A DNA stretch of 64,000 nucleotides from Mangrovimonas aestuarii (GCF_028767185.1 NZ_JARACK010000004.1:124001-188000), one strand, 5' to 3'. Positions 46,746 to 55,386 are shown, counted from the stretch's first letter. The notes: a model not told the origin generated them from the sequence alone. Program-made: numbers and translations.

Positions 46746-48101
46746 ATGGAAAACAATAATAATATCGCTATTGGGCTTGACATAGGAACCACAAAAATTG
46801 TGGCCATGATTGGTCGTAAAAACGAATACGGCAAGGTGGAGATATTGGGTATTGGCCGATCTAAAAGTTTAGGCGTACACCGAGGTGTGGTTAATAACAT
46901 CACCCAGACTATCCAATCTATTCAACAGGCGATACAGGAGGCTGAGGCTTCATCGAGTATAAAAATTGAAGGAGTAACCGTTGGTATCGCAGGACAGCAC
47001 ATACGTAGTTTGCAGCATAGTGATTACATTACTCGTCCTAATTCTGAGGTGGTAATCGATGATGAGGATATTGACCGATTGATCAATCAAGTGCACAAAC
47101 TGGTGATGTTACCGGGGGAAGAGATTATTCATGTATTGCCTCAGGAGTACAAGGTTGATGGACAGGCCGAAATTAAGGAGCCTATTGGAATGTATGGAGG
47201 ACGCTTGGAGGCGAATTTCCATGTTGTAGTGGGACAGGTAAGCTCTATTAGAAATATTGGTCGTTGTGTTAAAAGTTCAGGTTTGAATTTGGAAGGAATC
47301 ACTTTAGAGCCTTTAGCATCGGCAAACGCGGTATTAAGCCAAGAAGAAAAAGAGGCTGGTGTAGCCTTGATTGATATAGGGGGGGGTACTACCGATTTAG
47401 CGGTGTTTAAAGATGGTATTATCCGTCATACTGCAGTTATTCCATTTGGAGGTAATGTGATTACCGAAGATATAAAAGAGGGTTGTTCAATCATTGAGAA
47501 ACAAGCCGAGTTATTGAAGATAAAGTTTGGTTCTGCTTGGCCTGGAGAGAATAAGGATAACGAAATAGTTTCAATTCCAGGGCTTAGAGGTCGTGAACCT
47601 AAGGAGATCACTTTAAAGAACTTGTCGAGAATCATTCATGCTCGTGTGGTAGAGATTATCGAGCAGGTTTATGTAGAAATCAAAAACTACGGACACGAAG
47701 AGCAAAAGAAAAAGCTAATTGCTGGAATTGTTTTAACAGGTGGAGGAAGCCAGTTAAAACATTTAAAGCAATTGGTTGAATATATTACAGGAATGGATAC
47801 ACGTATAGGATATCCTAATGAGCATTTGGCAGGCGATAGTGATGAAGATGTTACCAGTCCGCTTTATGCTACAGCGGTAGGTTTAGTTCTTGACGGACTA
47901 AAGCGTCAGGAGCGCCAAAGAGCGATGGCTGCAGAAGCAGAAATGGAGGAAGAACAAGCCGAAGAGAAACCAGAGAGTGCTGCTACAGCCGAGGAAGAAG
48001 TTCAGGAAGAGCAGCCTCAAACACCACCTGTTAAGGAGCGTAGAACATTCCTTGACAAACTGACCGAAAGAGTCAAAGATTTTTTAGACAACGCAGAATA
48101 G
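46746..48101 (+). CDS. ftsA: division protein FtsA
   Basis: 451 residues of the actin-like ASKHA fold. Phosphate-1 loop GLDIGTTKIVAMIG (about 9-22), SHS2 insert region (about 85-165), IDIGGGTTDLAVFKDG (about 204-219) and VLTGGGSQLKHL near 332. An acidic linker (about 395-435) leads to a C-terminal amphipathic helix (FLDKLTERVKDFLDNA) that anchors it to the membrane. FtsA tethers FtsZ filaments. Three bases after ftsQ. Confidence 0.96.
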   Translation: MENNNNIAIGLDIGTTKIVAMIGRKNEYGKVEILGIGRSKSLGVHRGVVNNITQTIQSIQQAIQEAEASSSIKIEGVTVGIAGQHIRSLQHSDYITRPNSEVVIDDEDIDRLINQVHKLVMLPGEEIIHVLPQEYKVDGQAEIKEPIGMYGGRLEANFHVVVGQVSSIRNIGRCVKSSGLNLEGITLEPLASANAVLSQEEKEAGVALIDIGGGTTDLAVFKDGIIRHTAVIPFGGNVITEDIKEGCSIIEKQAELLKIKFGSAWPGENKDNEIVSIPGLRGREPKEITLKNLSRIIHARVVEIIEQVYVEIKNYGHEEQKKKLIAGIVLTGGGSQLKHLKQLVEYITGMDTRIGYPNEHLAGDSDEDVTSPLYATAVGLVLDGLKRQERQRAMAAEAEMEEEQAEEKPESAATAEEEVQEEQPQTPPVKERRTFLDKLTERVKDFLDNAE

Positions 48102-48150
48102 ATTTGGAAACCAGAATAGACGACAAAATAAACCAGTAAAACAGGAATTT

Positions 48151-50145
48151 ATGAGCAGCAACAACGAATTCACAAGCATTGCATTTGATTTGCCCAAAAA
48201 CCAATCGAATGTTATTAAGGTTATTGGTATTGGAGGAGGTGGTAGTAATGCCATCAACCACATGTTTCAACAAGGGATTAAAGGGGTAGACTTTGTAATT
48301 TGTAACACCGATGCGCAGGCGTTACAAAACAGTGGTGTGCCTAATAAAATCCAGTTAGGGGTTAACCTAACGGAAGGATTGGGTGCGGGTGCTAACCCTG
48401 AAATCGGGGAGCAATCGGCTGTAGAAAGTTATGAGGACATTAAAGTGATGTTGGATACCAACACCAAAATGATTTTCATTACAGCAGGAATGGGTGGTGG
48501 TACCGGTACCGGAGCTGCACCTATCATTGCAAAAATGGCTAAGGATCTTGATATTCTTACTGTTGGTATTGTAACGATGCCTTTCCAGTTTGAAGGTAAA
48601 ATGCGTAACGAACAAGCTCAAAAGGGTATTGAGAAGTTACGTTCTGTTGTCGATTCGTTGATTGTTATTAATAACAATAAGCTTCGTGAGGTTTATGGTA
48701 ACCTTGGTTTTAAAGCTGGGTTCTCTAAAGCTGATGAGGTATTGGCAACGGCTGCTCGCGGTATTGCGGAAGTAATTACCCATCACTATACACAAAACAT
48801 TGACTTGCGTGATGCTAAAACGGTGTTGAGTAATAGTGGAACGGCTATCATGGGGTCATCAACGTCATCAGGTCAAAACCGTGCTCAGGATGCCATTATG
48901 AAAGCTTTGGATTCTCCATTGCTTAACGATAATAAGATTTCTGGGGCCAAAAATGTATTGTTGCTTATCGTTTCTGGGACTCAGGAAATCACTATTGATG
49001 AGATTGGGGAAATCAATGATCATATTCAAAATGAGGCTGGTCATGGTGCTAACATCATCATGGGGGTAGGTGAAGATGATTCATTAGAAGAGTCTATCGC
49101 TGTAACCATTATAGCTACAGGTTTTAATATCGAGCAACAGGACGAGATATCGAATACAGAAGCTAAGAAGGTGGTTCATAGCTTGGAAGACGAGCAGAGT
49201 ATGGAGCAGGATTTGAGCGAAGAGAGAACTCCAGCAGTCATTGAACCTGTTATTGAGATGAAAAAACAACCAGAACCAAAACCGATTATCAGACACACTT
49301 TGGATTTGGATGAGGTAGATGATAATGATTTTGAAATTACATCAAAATCAACGCCACAACCTCAGGCGAAACAGGAGTCGAAAATGCCTGAAATGGATCT
49401 CATTCCAACTACAGAAATGATCAGAAACATGAACGTAGTTTATGAAGAGGTTTTGGATACTAACGATACTGAGGATTTTGTGATTACTCCTGTTGGGGAG
49501 GCTACTGAGCCTATAGTAGAGGAGAGGGAGATTGAAGGAGAACAACAGTTTACATTAACCTTTGATATACCTGCTGCTCCTGTTTCAAAACAAGAGCCAG
49601 TGCAGCCAAAGCAGCCACAGCCTGTTATTAAGCACGAGCTTAACGAGGAAATCAAAAAGATGCCTGTTAAGGACCCTATAGAGGTGATTCCAGAGAAGAA
49701 AGTTGCTTCTGTAAATAAGGAAGTTCGTTATGCTTTGGAAGATTATGAATTGGAAGAGTCAAAGCCAAAGGCAAAACAAGAGCCGAAGGTTATGGAGGAA
49801 ATTCCAGATCAGGATATTGTGTTCGAACGTAAAGTAGTTGAGCCGGAAACTAATCAGGCAGATAAGGAAGATTTCGATCCTATGAACAGCCCAATTTCGT
49901 CTTTGTTGAAAGAGCGTGCTGAAGAGCGCAGAAGAAAAATGAAGGACTTTAATTATAAGTTCAACAATGCCAAAATAGACGATATTGAAAAGGTTCCAGC
50001 TTACAAACGTCATGGTGTACATTTAGATGAAGTTCAGCACTCATCTGAAGTAAACAGCATGTCTAAAACCAGTGTGAGCATAGATGATAATGATGATATT
50101 CAGCTTAGAAGTAATAATTCGTTTTTACACGATAACGTAGATTAG
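48151..50145 (+). CDS. ftsZ: division GTPase FtsZ with long C-terminal extension
   Basis: 664 residues. The GTPase core occupies about 1-330: GIGGGGSNAINHM, the tubulin signature GGGTGTG near 115-121, and NNKLREVYGN. The rest (about 335-664) is a long, charged, proline/glutamate-rich linker that looks disordered, ending in LRSNNSFLHDNVD. Typical FtsZ is 350-400 residues; the long tail is a known flavobacterial trait. A motif resembling the FtsA-binding peptide is not obvious at the very end; basic stretches (LKERAEERRRKMKDFNYKF, about 588-606) occur before it. A terminator follows. Confidence 0.96.
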   Translation: MSSNNEFTSIAFDLPKNQSNVIKVIGIGGGGSNAINHMFQQGIKGVDFVICNTDAQALQNSGVPNKIQLGVNLTEGLGAGANPEIGEQSAVESYEDIKVMLDTNTKMIFITAGMGGGTGTGAAPIIAKMAKDLDILTVGIVTMPFQFEGKMRNEQAQKGIEKLRSVVDSLIVINNNKLREVYGNLGFKAGFSKADEVLATAARGIAEVITHHYTQNIDLRDAKTVLSNSGTAIMGSSTSSGQNRAQDAIMKALDSPLLNDNKISGAKNVLLLIVSGTQEITIDEIGEINDHIQNEAGHGANIIMGVGEDDSLEESIAVTIIATGFNIEQQDEISNTEAKKVVHSLEDEQSMEQDLSEERTPAVIEPVIEMKKQPEPKPIIRHTLDLDEVDDNDFEITSKSTPQPQAKQESKMPEMDLIPTTEMIRNMNVVYEEVLDTNDTEDFVITPVGEATEPIVEEREIEGEQQFTLTFDIPAAPVSKQEPVQPKQPQPVIKHELNEEIKKMPVKDPIEVIPEKKVASVNKEVRYALEDYELEESKPKAKQEPKVMEEIPDQDIVFERKVVEPETNQADKEDFDPMNSPISSLLKERAEERRRKMKDFNYKFNNAKIDDIEKVPAYKRHGVHLDEVQHSSEVNSMSKTSVSIDDNDDIQLRSNNSFLHDNVD

Positions 50146-50177
50146 TAGCATAATAAGTTTAGTGTTTGCTTCTTTTT

Positions 50178-50216
50178 AAAACTCGGAAACTTTTATTGGT
50201 TTTCGAGTTTTCTTTT
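50178..50216 (+). terminator. terminator after ftsZ
   Basis: AAAACTCGGAAAC (50178-50190) pairs with GTTTTCGAGTTTT (50199-50211) with one mismatch and an 8-base loop, followed by CTTTTT. It closes the division cluster; part of the following promoter overlaps it. Confidence 0.75.
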
Positions 50217-50224
50217 TATCTTCG
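50196..50224 (+). promoter_or_regulatory. candidate promoter of yqeY
   Basis: TTG (50196-50198), an 18-base spacer and TATCTTCG (50217-50224), close to TAnnTTTG with one mismatch. It ends 24 bases before the yqeY ATG and overlaps the ftsZ terminator. Confidence 0.35.
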
Positions 50225-50248
50225 CTCAATTAAAAAAAGAAAGAGATT

Positions 50249-50698
50249 ATGGGCTTACAGCAAGATGTTATGACGGCCATGAAAGAGGCTATGAAGGCTA
50301 AAGATCAAGCAGCATTAATAGCGTTGCGTGCTGTGAAATCGGCTATACTTTTAGCACAAACTGAAAGTGGTGCGAGTGAAGAATTGACTGAAGATCAAGA
50401 GCTGAAGTTGTTGCAAAAATTGGTGAAACAACGTAAAGATAGTGCTGCTATTTATACTGAACAAGGTCGTGAGGATTTAGCCGCTCCTGAATTGGCTGAA
50501 GCAGAAGTAATTTCTCAATTCCTTCCTGAAGCAATGAGTGAAGAAGAGATAGAAAAAGTGGTAGAGGCAACAATTCAACAAACAGGTGCTGAAGGAATGA
50601 AGGATATGGGTAAGGTTATGGGGCTTGTAAGCAAGGAATTGGCTGGTAGAGCTGATGGAAAAACCATATCGGCTATTGTCAAGCAGAAATTATCTTAA
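50249..50698 (+). CDS. yqeY: GatB/YqeY domain protein
   Basis: 149 residues, all helical: MTAMKEAMKAKDQAALIALRAVKSA, then LTEDQELKLLQKLVKQRKDSAAIY, FLPEAMSEEEIEKVV and MGKVMGLVSKELAGRADGKTISAIVK (each given in part). This is the YqeY fold, related to the tRNA-binding tail of the GatB subunit of amidotransferase. The stand-alone protein probably interacts with tRNA; its exact role is unsettled. A tRNA-Arg gene follows after 11 bases and may be on the same transcript. Confidence 0.93.
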   Translation: MGLQQDVMTAMKEAMKAKDQAALIALRAVKSAILLAQTESGASEELTEDQELKLLQKLVKQRKDSAAIYTEQGREDLAAPELAEAEVISQFLPEAMSEEEIEKVVEATIQQTGAEGMKDMGKVMGLVSKELAGRADGKTISAIVKQKLS

Positions 50699-50709
50699 TT
50701 AAAGATAAA

Positions 50710-50783
50710 GGCCGCGTAGTTCAACTGGATAGAATATCAGATTTCGGCTCTGAGGGTTGAGGGTTCGAATCCTTCCGCGGTCA
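50710..50783 (+). tRNA. tRNA-Arg (UCG)
   Basis: 74-base cloverleaf: acceptor GGCCGCG/CGCGGTC with one G-U pair, D arm GTTC/GAAT, anticodon stem TCAGA/TCTGA with loop TTTCGGC (anticodon TCG), T arm GAGGG/CCTTC with loop TTCGAAT. The CCA end is not encoded (CAA follows the discriminator A), unlike the tRNA-Phe at 6818. Confidence 0.93.
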
Positions 50784-50811
50784 CAAATAAATCAACAAAA
50801 AGTTGAAAACG

Positions 50812-50848
50812 AAGCAAGCTAAAAAACATAGCTTGCTTTTGTTTTTTG
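50812..50848 (+). terminator. terminator after tRNA-Arg
   Basis: AAGCAAGCT (50812-50820), 9-base loop, AGCTTGCTT (50830-50838), then TTTGTTTTTT. A degenerate second copy of this block lies at about 50932-50969. Confidence 0.85.
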
Positions 50849-50969
50849 CGGCTGAGTTTTATTTTGTTGATTTTCAGCGTGGAGCGCTTAAGGATGTCCG
50901 CAGGACAATACTATTCTAGGTAAAAGGTTAAAGAAGGGCAGGTTAAAAACATAGCTTGCTTTTGTTTTT
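50822..50969 (+). repeat. duplicated terminator half downstream of tRNA-Arg
   Basis: The 25 bases at 50822-50846 recur exactly at 50945-50969. Upstream of the second copy the left arm has decayed (GGCAGGTT in place of GCAAGCT), so only the first copy can fold. The 98 bases between contain GTCC-GCA-GGAC at about 50896-50906. Confidence 0.75.
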
Positions 50970-51095
50970 ATAATGGTTTTTCTTAGATAGATTGTATTCT
51001 ATTTTGAGTTGTCAATGTGATTTGAGCTGTTTTGGAGATGTTTACTTTGGATTGTGATATTTGTTTTCATTTGGTGTTGTTTCACATTTACTATA

Positions 51096-51139
51096 CACTA
51101 TCTATACTTTATGTATACAGTATCCATACTTTATTTATG
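51096..51139 (+). repeat. two 22-bp imperfect tandem repeats
   Basis: The units 51096-51117 and 51118-51139 agree at 18 of 22 positions (CAsTATCyATACTTTATkTAT pattern). They lie upstream of the mtfA-like gene, and the first ends near a GTATAC palindrome. They could be a regulator site; no partner is known. Confidence 0.6.
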
Positions 51140-51388
51140 AAGTTTCTAGGTAGAGTTTAATTGAATTTGATGTTTTTTAGTGTTTTGGTTTTCTGGGATT
51201 CCCCTGGTTTTTAGTTTATAACACATTTGAACGGCTTTGATACGGTCTAGTCGTGGAGTAAATGTTTAGTTCGCTGGTAGTGAATTGCTTCGTTTGTAGT
51301 TTGTCGAAATGGTTTTAAAAATTTAAGAGAAGCCTATCTTTTTTGTATATTCATTGTCTTGAATCTTTTTAAAACCGACTTACATTTT

Positions 51389-52240
51389 ATGTGGCAGCTG
51401 AACGTTATGGGCCAATACTCTTTTGCGAGTAAGATTATTTTAGGGGTGTTTTTCGCTGCGCTTGCATTGATGTTTATCTACTACAGCTTTAAAATGTATG
51501 AGATGGTGTATGTGCTCAAGCGGAGAAAGCCTTTGTATACACATTTTTATCCTGTATTAAAACGGTTAAAGCGCCCTCAAAGAGATATTTTAAAACAGCG
51601 TTTTTCCTTTTATGGTAAGCTGAATAAAAAGCAACAGCTTTTTTTTGAGCACAGGGTTGCTTCTTTTATTAGTGACAAACAGTTTATAGGTAGAAAGGAT
51701 TTTGATGTTACCGATGAGATGAAGGTGCTTATATCGGCTACGGCAGTCATGTTGACTTTTGGGTTTCGTGATTTTTATATTGGATTGATTGATAGGATTA
51801 TCATTTATCCAAGTGAGTTTTATTCTAAAACAAACGCTAATTACCACAAGGGCGAATTTAACCCAAGATTAAAGGCGCTGGTAATGTCGTGGGAGCATTT
51901 TTTAATGGGGTATGAGATTACAAACGATAATCTTAACCTAGGGATCCATGAGTTTGCCCATGCCATACATCTCAACAGTTTAAAGGAGCGAGATGTGAGT
52001 TCTACCATTTTTTCGGATACATTCAACGAACTGACTGATTTATTGGCAGACAACAAAAATTTACGTGATGAGTTGTTAAAATCTGAGTATTTTAGAAACT
52101 ATGCCTATACCAACCAATATGAATTTTTGGCTGTTATTATCGAAAACTTTATTGAAACCCCTAATGAGTTTTATCAACAGTTTCCCGAAGTGTATGGTAA
52201 GACCAAGCAGATGCTTAACTTCAATTTTGCGGGGTATTAG
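51389..52240 (+). CDS. MtfA-like zinc peptidase, membrane anchored
   Basis: 284 residues from ATG 51389; TTG 51359 and ATG 51407 are in-frame alternatives. One membrane helix near the start (about 16-37, IILGVFFAALALMFIYYSF), then a soluble domain of the M90/MtfA family: FFEHRVASFI, LISATAVMLTFGF, YPSEF, and the zinc motif HEFAH (H187, E188, H191) followed by FNELTDLLADN and NQYEFLAVIIENFIETP, which supply further ligands. MtfA of E. coli is a soluble peptidase that also binds the glucose-uptake regulator Mlc; the anchored form is usual in Bacteroidota and its target is unknown. A heptamer repeat array starts 7 bases after the stop. Confidence 0.88.
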   Translation: MWQLNVMGQYSFASKIILGVFFAALALMFIYYSFKMYEMVYVLKRRKPLYTHFYPVLKRLKRPQRDILKQRFSFYGKLNKKQQLFFEHRVASFISDKQFIGRKDFDVTDEMKVLISATAVMLTFGFRDFYIGLIDRIIIYPSEFYSKTNANYHKGEFNPRLKALVMSWEHFLMGYEITNDNLNLGIHEFAHAIHLNSLKERDVSSTIFSDTFNELTDLLADNKNLRDELLKSEYFRNYAYTNQYEFLAVIIENFIETPNEFYQQFPEVYGKTKQMLNFNFAGY

Positions 52241-52246
52241 TTGGGG

Positions 52247-52295
52247 GCTGTAAGCGGTATGCTTTAGGCAGTAAGCTTTAAGCTCTATGCTTTAA
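52247..52295 (+). repeat. heptamer array A (GCNNTAR type), 7 units
   Basis: Seven contiguous 7-base units: GCTGTAA, GCGGTAT, GCTTTAG, GCAGTAA, GCTTTAA, GCTCTAT, GCTTTAA. Positions 1-2 are always GC and 5-6 always TA; the others vary. It starts 7 bases after the mtfA-like stop codon. Confidence 0.9.
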
Positions 52296-52370
52296 GTTTT
52301 TGTGACGTTGTAAGGGCGTTAAGTTGTAATAATTTTAAAGCTGTTAATTTTTGATTTGTTAATTCGGGAT

Positions 52371-52418
52371 GCTTTGGCTTCAAGATCTAGGCTATAAGCT
52401 TCAGGCCTTAGGCTTTTT
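52371..52418 (+). repeat. heptamer array B, about 6 units
   Basis: After a partial GCTTTG at 52371, units GCTTCAA, GATCTAG, GCTATAA, GCTTCAG, GCCTTAG, GCTTTTT run in register from 52377. More degenerate than array A. The flank that follows resembles the flank after array A. Confidence 0.8.
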
Positions 52419-52602
52419 TGTGAAGTTGTAAGGTTATTAAGTTGTGGTTTGATAATTTGGAGGGTGGTTTCTTTATTAGGTATAGTACATAGTGGTGGTC
52501 AGTTTATTCTGTTTAAGTCAGTTTAAGATTTCCTTAAAATTATTAATTGACTTACATATTTCTTCAAAAATTGCTTCATGGTTTTTATAGTAGGTGGAAG
52601 GC

Positions 52603-52632
52603 TTTCATAGTTCCAAGATATTTCTATTTTTG
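52603..52632 (+). promoter_or_regulatory. promoter of the antiterminator/sulfate-activation operon
   Basis: TATTTTTG (52625-52632) matches TAnnTTTG exactly; TTTC (52603-52606) lies 18 bases upstream, close to the -33 TTTG. Transcription would start near 52640, giving a 5' leader of about 120 bases before the first codon. Confidence 0.6.
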
Positions 52633-52763
52633 TATGCTGTTAAAAAATTGCAAAAATTATTTCAATGTTAATAATCCAATGTGAAAAGGGTTATGAATTG
52701 TTACTTGATTGGTGAATGTTAAGTTAATGCATTACTGTTCAGGTGACTAAATGTAGTGAGATT

Positions 52764-53225
52764 ATGCCGTGGTACGTTTTACATACAAAACCCAGAAACG
52801 AAAAGAAGGTCGCTCTCCGGTTACAGGAGTTGGGGATAACTGCCTATTGTCCTACTCGAGTAGAGATGAGGCAATGGAGTGACAGAAAGAAAAAAGTGGA
52901 AGTGCCTTTGTTGCCCTCAATGGTTTTAGTGAATTTGGATGACAAACTACGCGCTAAGGTTTTTGATGTGCCCGGAGCAGTTCGTTATATGTTTTGGATG
53001 GGTAAACCAGCCGTTGTCACGGATGTTGAAGTTACGGCCTTAAAGGAGGTTGAACTTGATAAAAAAGCAGGAACTGTAAAAGTTGATGTACTTGAAGTAG
53101 GCGAAGAAATTGACATGGATGCCATAGGTTTTAAAGCTCAAAAGGGAACCGTAAAATACGTTTCTGGAAATCAATGTTGGGTGATGTTGAAGAGCCTTGG
53201 GTTTGTGGTGAAAATTGAGCTGTAA
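52764..53225 (+). CDS. UpxY/NusG-family transcription antiterminator
   Basis: 153 residues from ATG 52764 (MPWYVLHTKPRNEKKVALRL, the family start); a GTG at 52743 would only add seven residues. The NusG N-terminal domain (about 1-100, with LQELGITAYCP and PSMVLVNLD) is followed by a KOW-like C-terminal barrel (about 112-153, FKAQKGTVKYVSGNQCWVML). In Bacteroides, UpxY proteins head capsule operons and keep polymerase from stopping in the leader. Here the gene sits at the head of a polysaccharide/sulfation locus behind a long leader, in line with that job. Confidence 0.88.
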   Translation: MPWYVLHTKPRNEKKVALRLQELGITAYCPTRVEMRQWSDRKKKVEVPLLPSMVLVNLDDKLRAKVFDVPGAVRYMFWMGKPAVVTDVEVTALKEVELDKKAGTVKVDVLEVGEEIDMDAIGFKAQKGTVKYVSGNQCWVMLKSLGFVVKIEL

Positions 53226-53375
53226 AGGAATAGGACAATAGTTAACGAAATAATTACAATTAAGTCTGAGGTGTTAAATAAATAACCCTTAGTTTTGGGA
53301 GCTAAATTTTAAAATAACCTGATTAGTTGTGTTGAATTTTCAGGTGTTGTAAATCAAACCGTTAGCGCAATAACT

Positions 53376-53831
53376 GTGGCTAACAATGGCGAAGCCGTGC
53401 CGATAACTAACCAACGAATATATATATTGAAAGACCAATCGCATAAACGACATATTGCCAAAACCCTTACTTGGAGGCTAGTTGGGACCCTGGATACCAT
53501 TGTTCTTTCCTGGTTTATTACTGGAGATCCTCTTACTGGTTTGAAAATAGGTGGGATAGAGGTGTTTTCTAAAATGTTACTGTACTATTTTCATGAGCGT
53601 ATTTGGTTTAATTCCAAGTGGCTAGAGGATAGTCAGAAGCGTCATTTAGTCAAGACTGTTGTGTGGCGCTGTATAGGAACGCTAGATACTATGGTAATCG
53701 CTTATATAATTTCAGGGAATGCTCTCACTGGCTTAAAAATAGGGCTTACTGAGGTGATTACCAAAATGGTGCTTTATTATTTGCATGAGAGGGCATGGTA
53801 TAAAATTAACTTCGGACTTATAAAACGATAA
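53376..53831 (+). CDS. tandem DUF2061 membrane protein
   Basis: 151 residues from GTG 53376. Two copies of DUF2061, about 22-78 and 87-143, each opening with a basic SHKRH/SQKRH, then KTLTWRLVGTLDT / KTVVWRCIGTLDT, a hydrophobic helix, GLKIGG.EV / GLKIGLTEV and a helix ending YYFHERIW / YYLHERAW. It is an inner-membrane protein of unknown function often found beside sulfate-activation genes in Bacteroidota. It lies 4 bases before cysC, which supports a role linked to sulfate or PAPS, possibly transport; that is inference. Confidence 0.85.
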   Translation: MANNGEAVPITNQRIYILKDQSHKRHIAKTLTWRLVGTLDTIVLSWFITGDPLTGLKIGGIEVFSKMLLYYFHERIWFNSKWLEDSQKRHLVKTVVWRCIGTLDTMVIAYIISGNALTGLKIGLTEVITKMVLYYLHERAWYKINFGLIKR

Positions 53832-53835
53832 GAGT

Positions 53836-54444
53836 ATGAGTAAATCATTGCATATAGTTGAACACGATTATCAAATTAGTAAAATAGATCGTTTGAAAGC
53901 AAATGGTCATAAATCGTTTTTGATATGGTTTACTGGTTTGTCTGGTTCTGGAAAATCGACCATAGCTAATGTTGTAGAACAAAAGTTGCATGAGCAGGGT
54001 GTAAAAACATATACGCTTGATGGCGATAATATTAGGAAAGGAATTAATGGTGATTTAACCTTTTCTTCCGAGGATAGAACGGAAAATATTCGTAGAATTG
54101 CAGAAGTATCGAATTTAATGGTCGATGCGGGCTTAGTGGTATTGGCTGCTTTTGTGTCACCTTACAAAAAAGATAGAGAAAACATTCGTACTATAGTTGG
54201 AGAGGAGAACTTTGTAGAGGTATTTGTTAATACCAGTGTGGAAGAATGCGAGCGTCGTGATGTGAAAGGGCTTTACAAAAAAGCTCGAGCAGGAGAGATT
54301 AAAAACATGACGGGGATTTCGGCGCCTTATGAGGCTCCTGAAAACCCCAATATAGAAATACTAACAGAAAAAGAATCTATCAATAGTGCATCACAACGCA
54401 TTATTGACTATATAACACCAAAATTGAAGCTTAACGATGAGTAA
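53836..54444 (+). CDS. cysC: adenylylsulfate kinase CysC
   Basis: 202 residues. P-loop GLSGSGKST near 34-42, LDGDNIRKGIN (about 62-72), DRTENIRRIAEV (about 80-91) and the family loop RDVKGLYKKARAGEI near 137-151. It phosphorylates adenylyl sulfate (APS) to PAPS, the sulfate donor for sulfotransferases and one entry to reduction. Overlaps cysD by 8 bases. Confidence 0.97.
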   Translation: MSKSLHIVEHDYQISKIDRLKANGHKSFLIWFTGLSGSGKSTIANVVEQKLHEQGVKTYTLDGDNIRKGINGDLTFSSEDRTENIRRIAEVSNLMVDAGLVVLAAFVSPYKKDRENIRTIVGEENFVEVFVNTSVEECERRDVKGLYKKARAGEIKNMTGISAPYEAPENPNIEILTEKESINSASQRIIDYITPKLKLNDE

Positions 54445-55342
54445 GTATTATTTAAATTATCTGGATGAATTGGAGAGCGAAGCTATTTATGTGCTTCGCG
54501 AAGTATGGGCACAGTTTGATAATCCCGTGATCCTCTTTTCAGGAGGGAAGGATTCGATTGTTGTAACCCATTTAGCCAAAAAAGCATTTTATCCATCTAA
54601 AATTCCATTTGCATTGATGCATGTGGATACAGGACACAATTTCCCAGAGACTATTAAGTTTAGGGATGATTTGATTAATGAGCTTGGGGTGAACCTTATT
54701 GTAGGTTCTGTTCAGGAGTCTATCGATCAAGGTCGTGTAGCCGAAGAAAAAGGAAAGAATGCCACTCGTAATGCGCTTCAGATTACTACTTTATTAGATG
54801 CCATTGAAGAAAATAAAATTGACTGTGCTATAGGTGGTGGACGTCGTGATGAGGAAAAGGCCAGAGCTAAAGAGCGTTTCTTCTCTCACCGTGACGATTT
54901 TGGGCAGTGGGATCCTAAAAACCAACGTCCGGAGTTGTGGAACTTATTCAACGGAAAGCATTTTGAAGGTGAGCATTTTAGAGCGTTTCCGATAAGTAAC
55001 TGGACAGAAATGGATGTTTGGAACTACATCAAACGAGAGAACATAGCTATTCCATCACTGTACTTTGCACACGAGCGTGAAGTAGTATGGCGTAACAACT
55101 CTTGGATTCCGAACTCTGAGTTCTTGATTTTGGAAGATGAAGAAGAAGTGTTGACCAAGAAAATCCGATTTAGAACTCTAGGAGATATCACTATTACAGG
55201 TGGTATAGAGTCCGATGCTGATACCCTTGAGAAAATAGCTCATGAAGTTTCAGCTATGCGTCAAACCGAGCGTGGAAACCGTAGTGACGATAAGCGTTCG
55301 GAGACAGCGATGGAGGATCGCAAGAGGCAAGGGTATTTCTAA
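54437..55342 (+). CDS. cysD: sulfate adenylyltransferase small subunit CysD
   Basis: 301 residues of the PP-loop ATP pyrophosphatase fold: LFSGGKDSIVV (about 33-43), HVDTGHNFPET (about 63-73), IGGGRRDEEKARAKER, and the tail MRQTERGNRSDDKRSE typical of CysD. With CysN it makes APS from sulfate and ATP. cysN normally follows at once; here 508 bases carrying a four-helix-bundle gene and two repeat arrays lie between them. Confidence 0.97.
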   Translation: MSKYYLNYLDELESEAIYVLREVWAQFDNPVILFSGGKDSIVVTHLAKKAFYPSKIPFALMHVDTGHNFPETIKFRDDLINELGVNLIVGSVQESIDQGRVAEEKGKNATRNALQITTLLDAIEENKIDCAIGGGRRDEEKARAKERFFSHRDDFGQWDPKNQRPELWNLFNGKHFEGEHFRAFPISNWTEMDVWNYIKRENIAIPSLYFAHEREVVWRNNSWIPNSEFLILEDEEEVLTKKIRFRTLGDITITGGIESDADTLEKIAHEVSAMRQTERGNRSDDKRSETAMEDRKRQGYF

Positions 55343-55386
55343 ATTGAAGTAAAGTCGTGAAGTTGATTTGGGATTTGTCATTGAAT

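Larger units (their letters stand above)
50784..51388. other. 605-bp intergenic region with two repeat features
   Basis: Holds the tRNA-Arg terminator, a 25-base exact duplication of its right half (50822-50846 and 50945-50969) and a pair of 22-base imperfect tandem repeats (51096-51117, 51118-51139). No convincing gene is present. Confidence 0.6.
52241..52763. other. 523-bp intergenic and leader region before the antiterminator gene
   Basis: Holds two heptamer arrays (52247-52295, 52371-52418), each followed by a related flank (TTTTTGTGA, then GTTGTAAGG, then TTAAGTTGT), a promoter at 52603-52632 and a leader of about 120 bases running to the UpxY-type gene. Confidence 0.7.
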
